Shown piece after piece: positions 52,780 through 63,597 of a stretch of DNA of 64,000 nucleotides (positions are counted from its first letter, which is position 1; each line of letters opens with the position of its first letter). Under the pieces are notes generated by a model. That model made no database searches, was not told the DNA's origin, and worked only from the letters and a program-made list of their open reading frames with translations. A program made the translations under genes and the position numbers. The DNA comes from Terriglobia bacterium (lineage in GTDB: Bacteria; Acidobacteriota; Terriglobia; Bryobacterales; Bryobacteraceae), in assembly GCA_020073145.1 (NCBI GenBank), contig JAIQFS010000014.1, positions 1-64,000 of the forward strand, in the 5' to 3' direction.

Positions 52780-53802
52780 CTATTTTTTCCCCGTCAGGCT
52801 CTTGTACACCGCTTCCACGAAGGCGTTCGTCGTCCAGTCGCCGGAATCGGCGCCGTACTCCTTGTCGTAGGGCTTGGTGGGATTGGCGGCCTTGATCTGG
52901 TCGAGCGTCATGCCGCGCTTGATCATGTCCTGAATCACATCGCGGATGATCACCACCATGTCGCGGTACTCCACCACATCGAACTGGGAGCAGATCCGGC
53001 CGTGTCCCGGCATGACCTCGGTGCCGCCTTCCTGGTAAATGAACGGCCCCGGCGGAATCGCCATTTCGATCAAGCGGTTCAGAGCTTCGATTTCACCTTT
53101 AATGCTTCCGCCCTTGGCGACATCGATCACGGGATACCGGGTGGTGTCCAAGATATCGCCCGCGGCAACCACATCGGACCGGCGAAAGAACACGAAGCTG
53201 TCGGCATCGGTATGAGCCGCCGGCTGCAACGCAATCTCGATGCCCTCGCGATTGAAGTAGATCGATTTGCGCGGTGTATAAAAGGCTTCGGTCGGCCAAG
53301 CCTCGGCGGGATAGGCCGCCACCGCGCCGGTGGGCGCGCTCATCCGCAGCAAGACTTTTTCGGGCGCCAGGATGGAAGCCGCACCGCCGTTGGTCATGGC
53401 ACTGGCGAACCCGTTGCCGCCCTGGGTATTCGGAAAGATACTCTGACCGGCTTTGGCCACCTTCGCGTTGCCGCCCACGTGGTCCGCGTCCGCATTGGTG
53501 TCGAGAATGAACCGAATCGGTTCATCGGTCAGTTTCTTGATGGCGGCCACCACCTGGTCAGAGACTTCGGCGCGTCCGGCGTCCACCAGCAAGACGCCAT
53601 CGGGACCGATTTGCACCGCGATGTTGCCGCCGGCGCCGGCGATCACATAGAAGTCCGGCCGGAGCTTCAGGACTTCGATTCCGTCATTGCCTTGCGCGGC
53701 GCGCGCCGTGAAGGCAGCGCCACCGGCCATCAGCACCAGCGCGGCCCCAGCCATTCCAGCGGAGACGGCCGCTTTCCGGCTCAACCCGAGAGATCCCTTC
53801 AC
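52780..53802 (-). CDS. Exported metallo-beta-lactamase-fold protein with altered metal motif
   Basis: 340 aa. Hydrophobic leader at 10-36. The fold is clear ('GGNIAVQIGPDGVLLVDAGR', 'ADSFVFFRRSDVVAAGDILD', 'GGTEVMPGHGRICSQFDV'), but the canonical HxHxDH metal motif reads NADADH (N103, D105, D107, H108). The first two zinc histidines are thus Asn and Asp, while the later motifs remain: 'AAHTDADS' (His), 'AAGDILD' (Asp) and 'MPGHGR' (His). It may bind another metal or have one site only. First gene of the four-gene exported set ending with the PQQ-type sugar dehydrogenase. Confidence 0.82.
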   Translation of the reverse strand: MKGSLGLSRKAAVSAGMAGAALVLMAGGAAFTARAAQGNDGIEVLKLRPDFYVIAGAGGNIAVQIGPDGVLLVDAGRAEVSDQVVAAIKKLTDEPIRFILDTNADADHVGGNAKVAKAGQSIFPNTQGGNGFASAMTNGGAASILAPEKVLLRMSAPTGAVAAYPAEAWPTEAFYTPRKSIYFNREGIEIALQPAAHTDADSFVFFRRSDVVAAGDILDTTRYPVIDVAKGGSIKGEIEALNRLIEMAIPPGPFIYQEGGTEVMPGHGRICSQFDVVEYRDMVVIIRDVIQDMIKRGMTLDQIKAANPTKPYDKEYGADSGDWTTNAFVEAVYKSLTGKK

Positions 53803-53965
53803 CAGTGCAGCCTCCGTGCCCGCGTCTCGCGGACCAAGCTTGGGTCCTTACCCCTATGGCATGAAACTCAAATGATTTTATCGCAGTTTGATGGGATGCT
53901 GAGAGGTGTTCCCCCAAACGAGCAGCGCCGGGCGTATACTCAACCCTGAGCGAGGTTTCATTCCC

Positions 53966-54742
53966 GTGAGCGACTCATCCCGAAGACTCTTCCTTCAAAC
54001 CGCCGCCGCCGCGCTGGCTGCGCCGCTGGCTTCCGCCGCCGATCCCGTCATGGGCATGATCTTCCCGCCCGCCAACTATCCCGTGCCGCCCGAAGCGGAG
54101 TTACTGTATCCCAAGGGCGTGACCTTCCTGGCCGAAGGATTGGCGTTTCAAGGCATGACGCTGGAGAGTTACGCCGAGGCCGTTCCCCGCATCGTACCCT
54201 CGGCCCTCAAACTCAAGCAGCGCGGGGCCACCGGGATTTCCATCATGGGAACGTCCCTGACGTTCTACAAGGGAGCGGCGTTCAACCAGGAGCTGATCGA
54301 CCGGGTGCACCAGGCCACGGGCCTGCCCACCACCTCGATGTCCAGCGGGATTGTGGATGGCTTGAAGGTAGCGGGCGCGAAACGCGTGGCCGTGGCCACG
54401 GCATACACCGATATCGTCAACGCCACCCTCGAGCGGTTCCTGAAAGAGAGCGGTTTTGAGGTCTCCGTCATCAAAGGACTGAATCTGATCCGGGCGACCA
54501 ACGCGGTCACTCAGGAGAAGTTATTCGATTTCAGCGCGGGAGTGTTCGCGGCCGCTCCAAAAGCCGACACCCTGTTGATTTCGTGCGGCGGCTTGAAAAC
54601 CATCGATCTTCTGGTTCCCCTGGAATCGAAATGCAAGGTGCCGGTGGTATCCAGCACGCCGCACGCCCTGATGAACGCCGTTCGCCTGGTGGGCGTGAAC
54701 CCGCGCGCGTCCGGCTACGGCAGCGTGCTGGCGAAGGCCTGA
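53966..54742 (+). CDS. Tat-exported arylmalonate decarboxylase-like protein (Asp/Glu racemase superfamily)
   Basis: 258 aa, GTG start with GAGG 10 nt before it; a TATACT box lies at 53935-53940. Residues 1-25 are a Tat signal (RR at 6-7, 'SSRRLFLQTAAAALAAP'). The rest follows arylmalonate decarboxylase closely: 'ISIMGTSLTFYKGAAFNQE' with G95, T96 and S97 at the places of AMDase G74, T75 and S76; 'AVATAYTDIVN' with Y147 matching Y126; and 'LLISCGGLKTID' with C207 matching the catalytic C188. AMDase and maleate isomerase relatives are normally cytosolic, so export is unusual. It probably decarboxylates or isomerises a malonate- or maleate-like acid in the periplasm; substrate unknown. Confidence 0.8.
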   Translation: MSDSSRRLFLQTAAAALAAPLASAADPVMGMIFPPANYPVPPEAELLYPKGVTFLAEGLAFQGMTLESYAEAVPRIVPSALKLKQRGATGISIMGTSLTFYKGAAFNQELIDRVHQATGLPTTSMSSGIVDGLKVAGAKRVAVATAYTDIVNATLERFLKESGFEVSVIKGLNLIRATNAVTQEKLFDFSAGVFAAAPKADTLLISCGGLKTIDLLVPLESKCKVPVVSSTPHALMNAVRLVGVNPRASGYGSVLAKA

Positions 54743-55004
54743 CCGCGCGCCCCACCAAGACCGGAGACTGGCGCAACGCCAGGACAAGCTATCCGTGGCC
54801 CGCGCCGCGGTCTAGTTTCTCCAGTAGAGGCCTTGCGAGCCGAATAACGCCGCCCTTGCCTGCCATCGGGCCTTCCATCGGGCCGACAAAACGACTAAAA
54901 TCGCTTTGTGATTTAGCTGTTAACCCGTCCGCTTTCCGCGCGTCTTACCAGAGACGCTCCACACCCAAGGGCTGCATTGCGTCATAGCGAGGAGGAGATG
55001 ACTC

Positions 55005-56141
55005 ATGAAGATGCCGACACTGTTGATGATCGCCGTGGCCGCCTTGCCGGGAAGCGGCGCGCTTGCGCAGGATATTACCGGGACCTGGCAGGGAACGGTG
55101 GTCGCCGGCCGGGAATTACGGACGGTCGTCAAAATCGCGAAAACGCCGGGAGGCCTCCTGAGCGCGACTCTGTACAGCATCGACCAACCGGCGCCGCCCA
55201 TTCCGGTCACCTCCGTCACCTTTCAAGGCTCGGTCCTGAGATTCACGGTTGCGGCCATTGGCGGCACCTATGAGGGCAAGCTGAGCGGGGATGGCAACAC
55301 GATTACCGGGACGATGAGCCAGGGGCCCACGCCGCTGCCGCTGAACCTGACGCGCGCCACAGCCCAAACGGCCTGGGCGATTCCGGAGCCGCCGCCGCCC
55401 CCGAAACTGGTGCCGGCGGATGCCAATCCGGTATTTGAAGTCGCCACCGTCAAGCCGAGCAATCCCGATGAGCGGCGCTTCGGGATCAATGTCCGGCCGG
55501 GTGGGGCCTTCGCCACCGTCGGAACCACGCTGCGCGATTTGATGACGTTCGCCTTTGGGATTCACGCCCGCCAGATCATCAGCGAACCGGGGTGGGGGGC
55601 AACCGATAAATTCGATATCACGGCCAAACCCGACATCGAGGGCATCCCGAATGACCGGCAGATCCGCGCGATGATGCAGAAACTGCTCGCGGACCGCTTC
55701 AAGCTGACCATCCATCACGACCAGAAGGAACTAACGGTCTACACGATTACCGTGGCTCAGAACGGGCCCAAGCTGACCAAAAGCCAATCCAATGGGGTCG
55801 CCCTCCCCGGCCTGGGGTTCCGCGGACCCGGGAACATGATGGCCCGCAACGCGACCATCGGGGACGTAGCTAACCTGCTGCAGACCATGGTTTTCGATCG
55901 GCCGGTGGTGGATCAGACCGGCCTCAAGGACCGATTCGACCTGACGCTGAACTGGGCGCCCGACGAGACGCAATTTCGCGTGCGGGGCGATCAACCCCCC
56001 CCGCCTCCTCCGGCCGAAGCCGACACGCGCCCCGACCTGTTCAAGGCGATCCAGGAACAGCTCGGACTGAAGCTGGAGTCGACCAAGGCGCCGGTCGATG
56101 TTCTGGTCATCGACCACGTGGAAAAGCCCGAGTCGAACTAG
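55005..56141 (+). CDS. Exported TIGR03435-family protein
   Basis: 378 aa. Signal peptide at 1-22. Residues about 23-125 are a lipocalin-like region ('DITGTWQGTVVAGRELRTVV'). Residues about 145-375 are the TIGR03435 domain: 'FEVATVKPSNPDERRFGINV', 'TLRDLMTFAFGIHARQIISE', 'LADRFKLTIHHDQKELTVYT', 'PVVDQTGLKDRFDLTLNW' and 'LGLKLESTKAPVDVLVIDHV'. The family is expanded almost only in Acidobacteriota and its role is unknown. Strong 'aggagga' ribosome site. The GH3 gene follows 60 bp later in the same direction. Confidence 0.9.
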   Translation: MKMPTLLMIAVAALPGSGALAQDITGTWQGTVVAGRELRTVVKIAKTPGGLLSATLYSIDQPAPPIPVTSVTFQGSVLRFTVAAIGGTYEGKLSGDGNTITGTMSQGPTPLPLNLTRATAQTAWAIPEPPPPPKLVPADANPVFEVATVKPSNPDERRFGINVRPGGAFATVGTTLRDLMTFAFGIHARQIISEPGWGATDKFDITAKPDIEGIPNDRQIRAMMQKLLADRFKLTIHHDQKELTVYTITVAQNGPKLTKSQSNGVALPGLGFRGPGNMMARNATIGDVANLLQTMVFDRPVVDQTGLKDRFDLTLNWAPDETQFRVRGDQPPPPPPAEADTRPDLFKAIQEQLGLKLESTKAPVDVLVIDHVEKPESN

Positions 56142-56201
56142 TCGCACGACGATCGCGACCTCCCGAGGCGCCCATCGGCGCCGCATGATACGCTCGGGGT
56201 C

Positions 56202-58805
56202 ATGCGGATACTTAGAGTCGCGGCGCTCGCCTTTGTAGCTGCCCGCGTGTGGGCCCAGCAGCCCGCCTATCTGAATCCGTCAGTTCCGATGGACCAGCGA
56301 GCGGACGATCTGATCGGCCGGATGACGCTCGAAGAAAAAGCATCGCAGTTGGTGAACCAGTCCCGCGCGATTCCGCGCTTGCAGGTCCCCGCTTACGACT
56401 GGTGGAGCGAAGCGCTCCACGGCGTGGCCTTTGGGACTGCGACTGTCTTCCCAGAACCCATTGGATTAGCCTCGACCTTCGATCCCGCGCTGATCCACGA
56501 CATGGCGGTAGTCATTGGCACCGAGGCGCGAGCCAAGCACAATATGGCGGTGCGCGCCGGAAGACGCAGCATCATGGAAGGCCTCGACTTCTGGTCGCCG
56601 AACATCAACATCTTCCGCGATCCACGCTGGGGACGGGGCCAGGAAACCTACGGGGAAGATCCGTTCCTCACGGCCCGCATGGGCGTCGCTTTTGTCACTG
56701 GAATGCAGGGCGACGATCCCAAATACGTGCGCGTGATTGCGACGCCCAAACACTACGCGGTCCACAGCGGGCCGGAACCCGCCCGCCATAGCATCGATGT
56801 GAAGGTGTCGAAGCACGACCAGGAAGACACCTACCTACCCGCGTTCCGGGCCACCGTGGTGGAGGGCAAGGCCTGGTCCGTCATGTGTGTCTACAACAGC
56901 GTGAACGGGCAACCGGGTTGCGCCAACCAGTTTCTGCTGCAAGACCAGTTGCGCGACAAGTGGAAATTCAACGGCTACGTCGTGTCCGACTGCGATGCCG
57001 TGGCCGACATCGAGCGCGGCCATCACTACGTGAAGACCCAGGCGGAGGCCGCCGCGGTATCTCTGAAAGCAGGCACGGACAATGAGTGCGCCGACTTTTT
57101 CGCCCCGGTCCGCGATAATTCCGATTATAAAAAATACCTGGATGCCGTCAAGCAGGGATTGCTTACCGAAAAAGACATCGATGTCTCGGTGAAACGCCTG
57201 ATTCGCGCGCGCATCGCCCTCGGCATGTTCGACCCGCCGTCGATGGTGAAGTACGCGCAGACGCCCGATTCGGAGAACGATAGCGAACCGCATCGTCAGC
57301 TGGCGTTGCAGGCGGCGCGGGAGAGCATGGTCCTTCTGAAGAATGACGGTACCCTCCCGCTTGCGGCCGGCGTCCAACGCATCGCGGTGGTGGGCCCGCT
57401 GGCCGATCAGATTCGGGTTCTCGAAGGGAACTACAACGGAACTCCGTCGCGCGCCACCACGGCGCTGGACGGCATCCGCAAGCAGTACCCGTCCGCGAAA
57501 GTCGTCTTTGAGCCTGGCACCAATTTCCTGCGCCCGCCGGTTCCGGTGCCGCCGGATGCGTTGACCACCGACGAGGGGAAGCCCGGCGTGAAGGTGGAGT
57601 TCTTTCATGGCACCAAGCCCGAAGGCGTGCCGGCGGTGACGCGCACCGACAAAGACATCAACATCGATCTGACATCGCATGTGACGCCGCCGGGCCTCAC
57701 GCGGTTCTCCGTACGCTGGAGCGGATGGCTGACGGCTCCGGAATCCGGAACGTGGGCGATCGGCCTCCAAGGCGCCGGGAATCGGCTGTACCTGGATGGG
57801 AAGCTGATTCTGGATGGGTCGGGCTCGGAGTGGCCGGAGAAAAAGAGCGCGAAGCTGACGCTGGAGAAGGCACGCAAGTACGCTCTTCGGCTGGATGAAT
57901 CGTGGGATAACGGCCTGTTCCAGAAGCTGACCTGGAGCCGCGAGATTCCGGACGCTCTCTCACGCGCCGTGGCTGCAGCCAAGAATGCCGACGTGACCAT
58001 TGCGGTGGTGGGGCTCACGTCCGACCTCGAAGGCGAGGAGATGAAGGTCGACCTTCCCGGGTTCAAGGGCGGCGACCGCACCAGTCTCGATCTTCCAAAG
58101 GAAGAGGAAGACTTGCTGAAAAGCGTGCAGGCGACGGGTAAGCCGCTGATCGTCGCCCTCATGAGTGGCAGCGCGCTTTCGGTGAACTGGGCGGCGGAGC
58201 ACGCCAACGCGATTCTGGAAGCCTGGTATTCGGGGGAGGAGGGCGGTGCGGCGCTGGCCGAGACGCTGGCGGGCGTGAATAATCCCGCGGGACGCCTGCC
58301 CGTTACCTTCTACAAGGGCGTGGATCAGCTTCCGGACTTTTCCGACTATTCGATGAAGGATCGAACCTACCGGTACTTCCACGGCCAGCCGCTCTATCCG
58401 TTCGGATTCGGCCTGAGCTATTCGAAGTTCGAATACAGCAACCCGAAACTCTCGACCGCATTGCTTCCTGCGGGCGATCCGTTGACCGTGGAGGCGGACG
58501 TGAAGAACACCAGCGGCCGCGCCGGGGACGAAGTGGTCCAGGTGTACTTGAGCTTTCCTCCCGTAGCCGGCGCGCCGATCCGCGCGCTGCGCGGATTCGA
58601 GCGTGTTCGTCTGGGCCCGGGCGAAACGCGGCGCGTGCGGGTTACGCTGCAGCCCCGTGACCTCAGTATGGTCAACGAAGCGGGAGACCGGCTGATCGCC
58701 GGCGGCGCGTATCGGCTCAGCATTGGCGGCGGCCAGCCCGGCACATCCGCCGCGGTTGCCAGCGCCGCCTTCACCGTTGCGGGAGAGCAAAAACTGCCGG
58801 AGTAG
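56202..58805 (+). CDS. Exported GH3 beta-xylosidase/glucosidase with PA14 insert
   Basis: 867 aa. Signal peptide at 1-18 ('MRILRVAALAFVAARVWA'). The same architecture as the GH3 enzyme at 15349-18021: 'RMTLEEKASQLVNQ', 'AYDWWSEALHGVAF', 'DPRWGRGQETYGEDPF', 'KHYAVHSGPEPARHS', nucleophile Asp in 'VVSDCDAVADI', a PA14-like insert ('VKVEFFHGTKPEGVPAV' onward), second GH3 domain ('MSGSALSVNWAAEHANAILE') and a fibronectin III-like end ('VKNTSGRAGDEVVQVYL'). The two are paralogues. It lies about 29 kb from the xylan operon and may act on a related substrate. It converges on the DAHP synthase gene with 31 bp between. Confidence 0.92.
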   Translation: MRILRVAALAFVAARVWAQQPAYLNPSVPMDQRADDLIGRMTLEEKASQLVNQSRAIPRLQVPAYDWWSEALHGVAFGTATVFPEPIGLASTFDPALIHDMAVVIGTEARAKHNMAVRAGRRSIMEGLDFWSPNINIFRDPRWGRGQETYGEDPFLTARMGVAFVTGMQGDDPKYVRVIATPKHYAVHSGPEPARHSIDVKVSKHDQEDTYLPAFRATVVEGKAWSVMCVYNSVNGQPGCANQFLLQDQLRDKWKFNGYVVSDCDAVADIERGHHYVKTQAEAAAVSLKAGTDNECADFFAPVRDNSDYKKYLDAVKQGLLTEKDIDVSVKRLIRARIALGMFDPPSMVKYAQTPDSENDSEPHRQLALQAARESMVLLKNDGTLPLAAGVQRIAVVGPLADQIRVLEGNYNGTPSRATTALDGIRKQYPSAKVVFEPGTNFLRPPVPVPPDALTTDEGKPGVKVEFFHGTKPEGVPAVTRTDKDINIDLTSHVTPPGLTRFSVRWSGWLTAPESGTWAIGLQGAGNRLYLDGKLILDGSGSEWPEKKSAKLTLEKARKYALRLDESWDNGLFQKLTWSREIPDALSRAVAAAKNADVTIAVVGLTSDLEGEEMKVDLPGFKGGDRTSLDLPKEEEDLLKSVQATGKPLIVALMSGSALSVNWAAEHANAILEAWYSGEEGGAALAETLAGVNNPAGRLPVTFYKGVDQLPDFSDYSMKDRTYRYFHGQPLYPFGFGLSYSKFEYSNPKLSTALLPAGDPLTVEADVKNTSGRAGDEVVQVYLSFPPVAGAPIRALRGFERVRLGPGETRRVRVTLQPRDLSMVNEAGDRLIAGGAYRLSIGGGQPGTSAAVASAAFTVAGEQKLPE

Positions 58806-58836
58806 GCCAGCCGCCGACTGTTCGCGAGGACAAGGC

Positions 58837-60224
<1,388 letters not shown>

Positions 60225-60228
<4 letters not shown>

Positions 60229-62048
60229 GGTCTGGCGCTCCCTTCGCCGCTCGAATCGAACGCGAACGAGCCTCCGACCCGGTGGCCCGAGGCAAGATAG
60301 TCGCGAACGCGCCCCCGGTTGGGCCCCGCCGCCTTCACGGCGTCGATGAGGCAATCGAGGGCTGCGGCGACGGGCGTATCCGGTTCCAGCCGGAAGATCC
60401 AGGAAATGTTGGTGGTGGTCAGCTTGCGGTCGGCCGACAAAGCCAACACCGGTAGGAACGTCTTCACCGCAATCTGCTCGGCCAGGTGGGCGGAGGCCCG
60501 ATCGGTGGCGATCAGCCCGATGGCGTGCTGCTGGTACACCAGGTTGACCAGCTCCGTGGAAGACTTGCCCCACGAGACCTCCGAGGGGATGCCGACAATG
60601 CGGTAGCCCTTCCGCTCGAGCGAGGCCGCCAGTTGGTCGGCCCGGGGCCCGAAGAGCCCGATCGTCATGGGCGCCCCGTTCACATCTTCGGAGGGCGGCC
60701 CGGCGAATTCCACCGGACGCTGGTTCACGGCTGCGTACGGTTGGTTCATCGGGTAACGGCGATACGTCAGCTTGCCGTCCTTCACCGTTCCCAGGTAGAG
60801 CGGCGCGATGTTCTTGGCGTTCGGATCGAAGATCATCTCGCCGGTCACGCCCTTGAACCGTTCCAGCCCGTAGAGCGCGTCGCGAATCGCACCGCGGTTC
60901 AGGCCGGCCCGGCAGATGGCGTCCAGCAGGATGTTCATGGTGTCGTATCCCAGGGCCGCGAACGAATCCACCGGCGCAGCATACTTCCCGGTAAAGCGCT
61001 TTTGGAAGTCCAGCCAGGCCGGATCATCGCGCGTCGGGTCGAACGGGTACACCACTTCGAGGCCTTCGGCCGCCTGCCCCGCGATGCCGAACAGGTCCGT
61101 TCCCACCACGCGCGCCGCGCCAAAGACGCGCTGTTTCATTCCCATCGCGCGCATCTGCTTCAGGATCATGCCCGAGGGCGCGGCGTCGGCCCAAAGGACG
61201 ATGCCCTCGACGTCCGAGTCCTGAATGACCCGCAGTTGGCGCGTAAAATCCATATCGCCGGGGGTGAACTTCTGCTCGATGATCAGCGGATGCCCCAGGC
61301 GGCGCGACGCGTCGCGGAACTTGATCACGCCGAAGCGACCGTAGCGCTCGTTCACGCGCAGCAGGGCGATCCGCGTGAGCCCCAGGTCCGAATAAATCCG
61401 CCGGGCGAGCGTATACGACTGGACGCGGTCGTCCTGAATCGAGGTGAGGATCCAGGGAATGATCGTCTCGGGAATCGTGGGGTCGGTGGCGGCGCTGTTC
61501 ACGATCGGTAGTTCCGCGCGCAGCGACACGCGCAGCGCGATGTGGGTGGAATCGCCGCTGATGGATCCGAGCATGGCCCAGACCTTGTCGTCGTAGACCA
61601 TCTTGACAATTTCGTTGCTCGACGATCCCCACAAGGCGCCATCGTTGTGAATTTTGAGGGCGAACGGTTTGCCGCCATAGCCGCCGCGGGCGTTGGCTTC
61701 GTCCATCGCCATCTGTGCGCCGTGCAGCATGGCTTGGCCGAGCGCTTCATCTTTGTGTTCGCGGACCGGGCCGAGAAATCCGATGGCGACTTCGGAGACC
61801 TCGGACGGCTTCAGCGTCGGGACGGCGCGCGCCGCGCCGTTGTACTCCACCTCCTTGGTGTAGTTCTCGTAATAGGGCTTGGTGAAGCGCGAGAACGGGC
61901 GCAAGTCTTCCGGTGTGGTCGCATACGGCGCCAGGGTGCGGCTCGGCGGCGGCCCGGGCGGGTCCGCCCCGCAGGAGCAGGCGGGCGACTGCGCGTGTGC
62001 GCCGGCCGCGGCCAGCAACAGTAGGGCTCCCAACGCCTGCGTGCGCAT
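60225..62048 (-). CDS. Exported branched-chain amino acid-type binding protein with partial repeated lobe
   Basis: 607 aa. Signal peptide at 1-19 followed by 'CSCGADPPGPPPS'. Residues about 75-440 form a type I periplasmic binding (LivJ-like) domain: 'EVAIGFLGPVREHKDEALGQ', 'LHGAQMAMDEANARGGYGG', 'TIPWILTSIQDD'-like lobe crossing and 'FAALGYDTMNILLDAICRAG'. Residues about 475-600 repeat one lobe ('MTIGLFGPRADQLAASLERK', 'STELVNLVYQQHAIGLIATD'). No permease or ATPase genes are adjacent. Gene overlaps DAHP synthase by ATGA and follows the RidA gene by 2 bp. Confidence 0.82.
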
Positions 62049-62050
62049 CG

Positions 62051-62539
62051 CTACTCCTTTCGCGGCGGGATAAACATGGCGATGGCTTCCATCTCCACCA
62101 GGAGGTCCGGCCGGCACAAAATCGCCTGGATGCCCGTGGAGGCCGGAAGCGGATCCAGGCGCTGCTCCTGGAAAAACGCCGTGCGCTCCTCGTTGAACGC
62201 CGCATAGTCCCGCTCGATGTCGCGCAGGTAGCAGGTGGTCCGGACGATATCCTTCCACGTCGCGCCGGCCGCATGCAGCAGTTCCGTGATGTTTTGGTAC
62301 GTGCGTTGAACCTGCGCCCGGAAGTCGCCGACGTGGATGCTCGCGCCGTTTTCATCCACGCTGGCGGTGCCAGAGATCAACAGGATCGCCAAACCGTTCA
62401 AGTCGATCCGCAGCGCGCGAGAGAAGGAACTGGGACGCTCGTAGTCATATGCCTCGTTCAAGACGCGCGGCGCGCTGATCGCGCGCTTTTCCACCCGGGT
62501 AGCACCGCTCATCTGGTCAAGCGCTTCGGTGATGGTCAT
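62051..62539 (-). CDS. RidA/YjgF-family protein
   Basis: 162 aa. RidA-type (chorismate mutase-like) fold: 'LAILLISGTASVDENGASIH', 'FRAQVQRTYQNITELLHAAG', 'VRTTCYLRDIERDYAAFNEE' and 'PLPASTGIQAILCRPDLLVE'. Family members hydrolyse reactive imines or enamines, but this one may belong to a specialised subgroup. No signal peptide. The start overlaps the propeller gene stop by 4 bp (ATGA), and the binding-protein gene begins 2 bp after it. Confidence 0.87.
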   Translation of the reverse strand: MTITEALDQMSGATRVEKRAISAPRVLNEAYDYERPSSFSRALRIDLNGLAILLISGTASVDENGASIHVGDFRAQVQRTYQNITELLHAAGATWKDIVRTTCYLRDIERDYAAFNEERTAFFQEQRLDPLPASTGIQAILCRPDLLVEMEAIAMFIPPRKE

Positions 62540-63597
62540 TTTCTTGAGATCTCCTGTCTGATCCGGATTCCGTGGCTGAGGCCTTGGGCCGTCGCCACCC
62601 AAATGTCGTCGCCTTGAAAATCAACGCCGAAAATGTAGTTGTGCGCGGGCGCTGTGTCGACCGCGATTCTCTTCACCTGCCCCTGTGCGTCGCGCACCAG
62701 CATCTCGGGCGCGTGCGTGTCGAGCGCCGGCCGGTAGGTTGCCCACTCTTCGCCGTCGAAATACGCCAGTCCCTTGTCCGTCGAGAACCAGGTCCGGATG
62801 CCGTCCACCGTCTTCACCTGGTTCAGGAAATTGCTCGGCAGGCCGCTGTCTTTATCCAGAAAGTTGCGCCAGTTGCGCCCGTCGTACCGGCTCGCCCCGA
62901 AGTAGGTGGCTACCCAGAGAATCTGGTGGACGTAACTGACCGAAGTGGTGATCTCATGGATCAGCCCCTGGTCTTTGAAGAGCACCAGCTCGGTTTCGCC
63001 GTCCGGGTCGTTGTAATCCTTCCAACGTTCGGTTTTCACGTCGTACTCAAGCACCCCGCCGCCCCACACCGCGTAGTAGACTTTGTCCTCCGTCGCCGTC
63101 ACGCTGTAGGTCCAGATCTCGTACATGGGCGTGTTGCGCTCGTTGAAGAGGCTCCATTCTCCGGTGCGCTTGTTCAGGCGGCTGGCGCCCGCTGCCGTCG
63201 CCACCCACACGAAATCGCCCAGCGCCGAAACGCCGTACACCACGTCGTTGGCCAACCCGCTGTTGAGCTGGGTGAAGGTGTCGAAGCGGCCGGCGGAGTA
63301 CCGGCTCAACCCTCCCATGGTGGCGGCCCAGAGATCGTGCGTCTGCTTGTCGACCGTGACGTAGAGAACCGCTCGATGCGCCAGGCCGTCTTCCGGCGTG
63401 AACACGCGCCACTTGCCGTTCTGATAGAGTGCCAGGCCATTATCAGTGCCGGCCCAGATTTTGTCGCCGTCCACTGAGACGCTGTAGACGCGGTTATTCG
63501 GCAGGCCCTGGGCCGTGGTGAAGTTCTCCCAGCGGAACCGGGGCAACTCCCCGGCTCCGAGCATGCCGATGCTTGCGAACAGAATCGCGAGTCTCAT
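62536..63597 (-). CDS. Exported two-component-regulator-type beta-propeller protein
   Basis: 353 aa. Short signal peptide at 1-16. About seven blades with patterns like 'GLPNNRVYSVSVDGDKIWAG', 'GLALYQNGKWRVFTPEDGLA', 'VTVDKQTHDLWAATMGGLSR' and 'TVDGIRTWFSTDKGLAYFDG'; this is the 'regulator propeller' repeat, usually the sensor part of hybrid kinases. Here it stands alone, without kinase domain. It overlaps the RidA gene and the cytochrome gene, each by 4 bp. Confidence 0.85.
   Translation of the reverse strand: MRLAILFASIGMLGAGELPRFRWENFTTAQGLPNNRVYSVSVDGDKIWAGTDNGLALYQNGKWRVFTPEDGLAHRAVLYVTVDKQTHDLWAATMGGLSRYSAGRFDTFTQLNSGLANDVVYGVSALGDFVWVATAAGASRLNKRTGEWSLFNERNTPMYEIWTYSVTATEDKVYYAVWGGGVLEYDVKTERWKDYNDPDGETELVLFKDQGLIHEITTSVSYVHQILWVATYFGASRYDGRNWRNFLDKDSGLPSNFLNQVKTVDGIRTWFSTDKGLAYFDGEEWATYRPALDTHAPEMLVRDAQGQVKRIAVDTAPAHNYIFGVDFQGDDIWVATAQGLSHGIRIRQEISRK

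Noticed and set aside
54862-54935. Repeated 'ccatcgggcc' and an imperfect AT-rich inverted repeat before the TIGR03435 gene
   Set aside because: The repeat is only two short copies and the stem has mismatches and no T-run, so neither a terminator nor a regulatory repeat can be supported.
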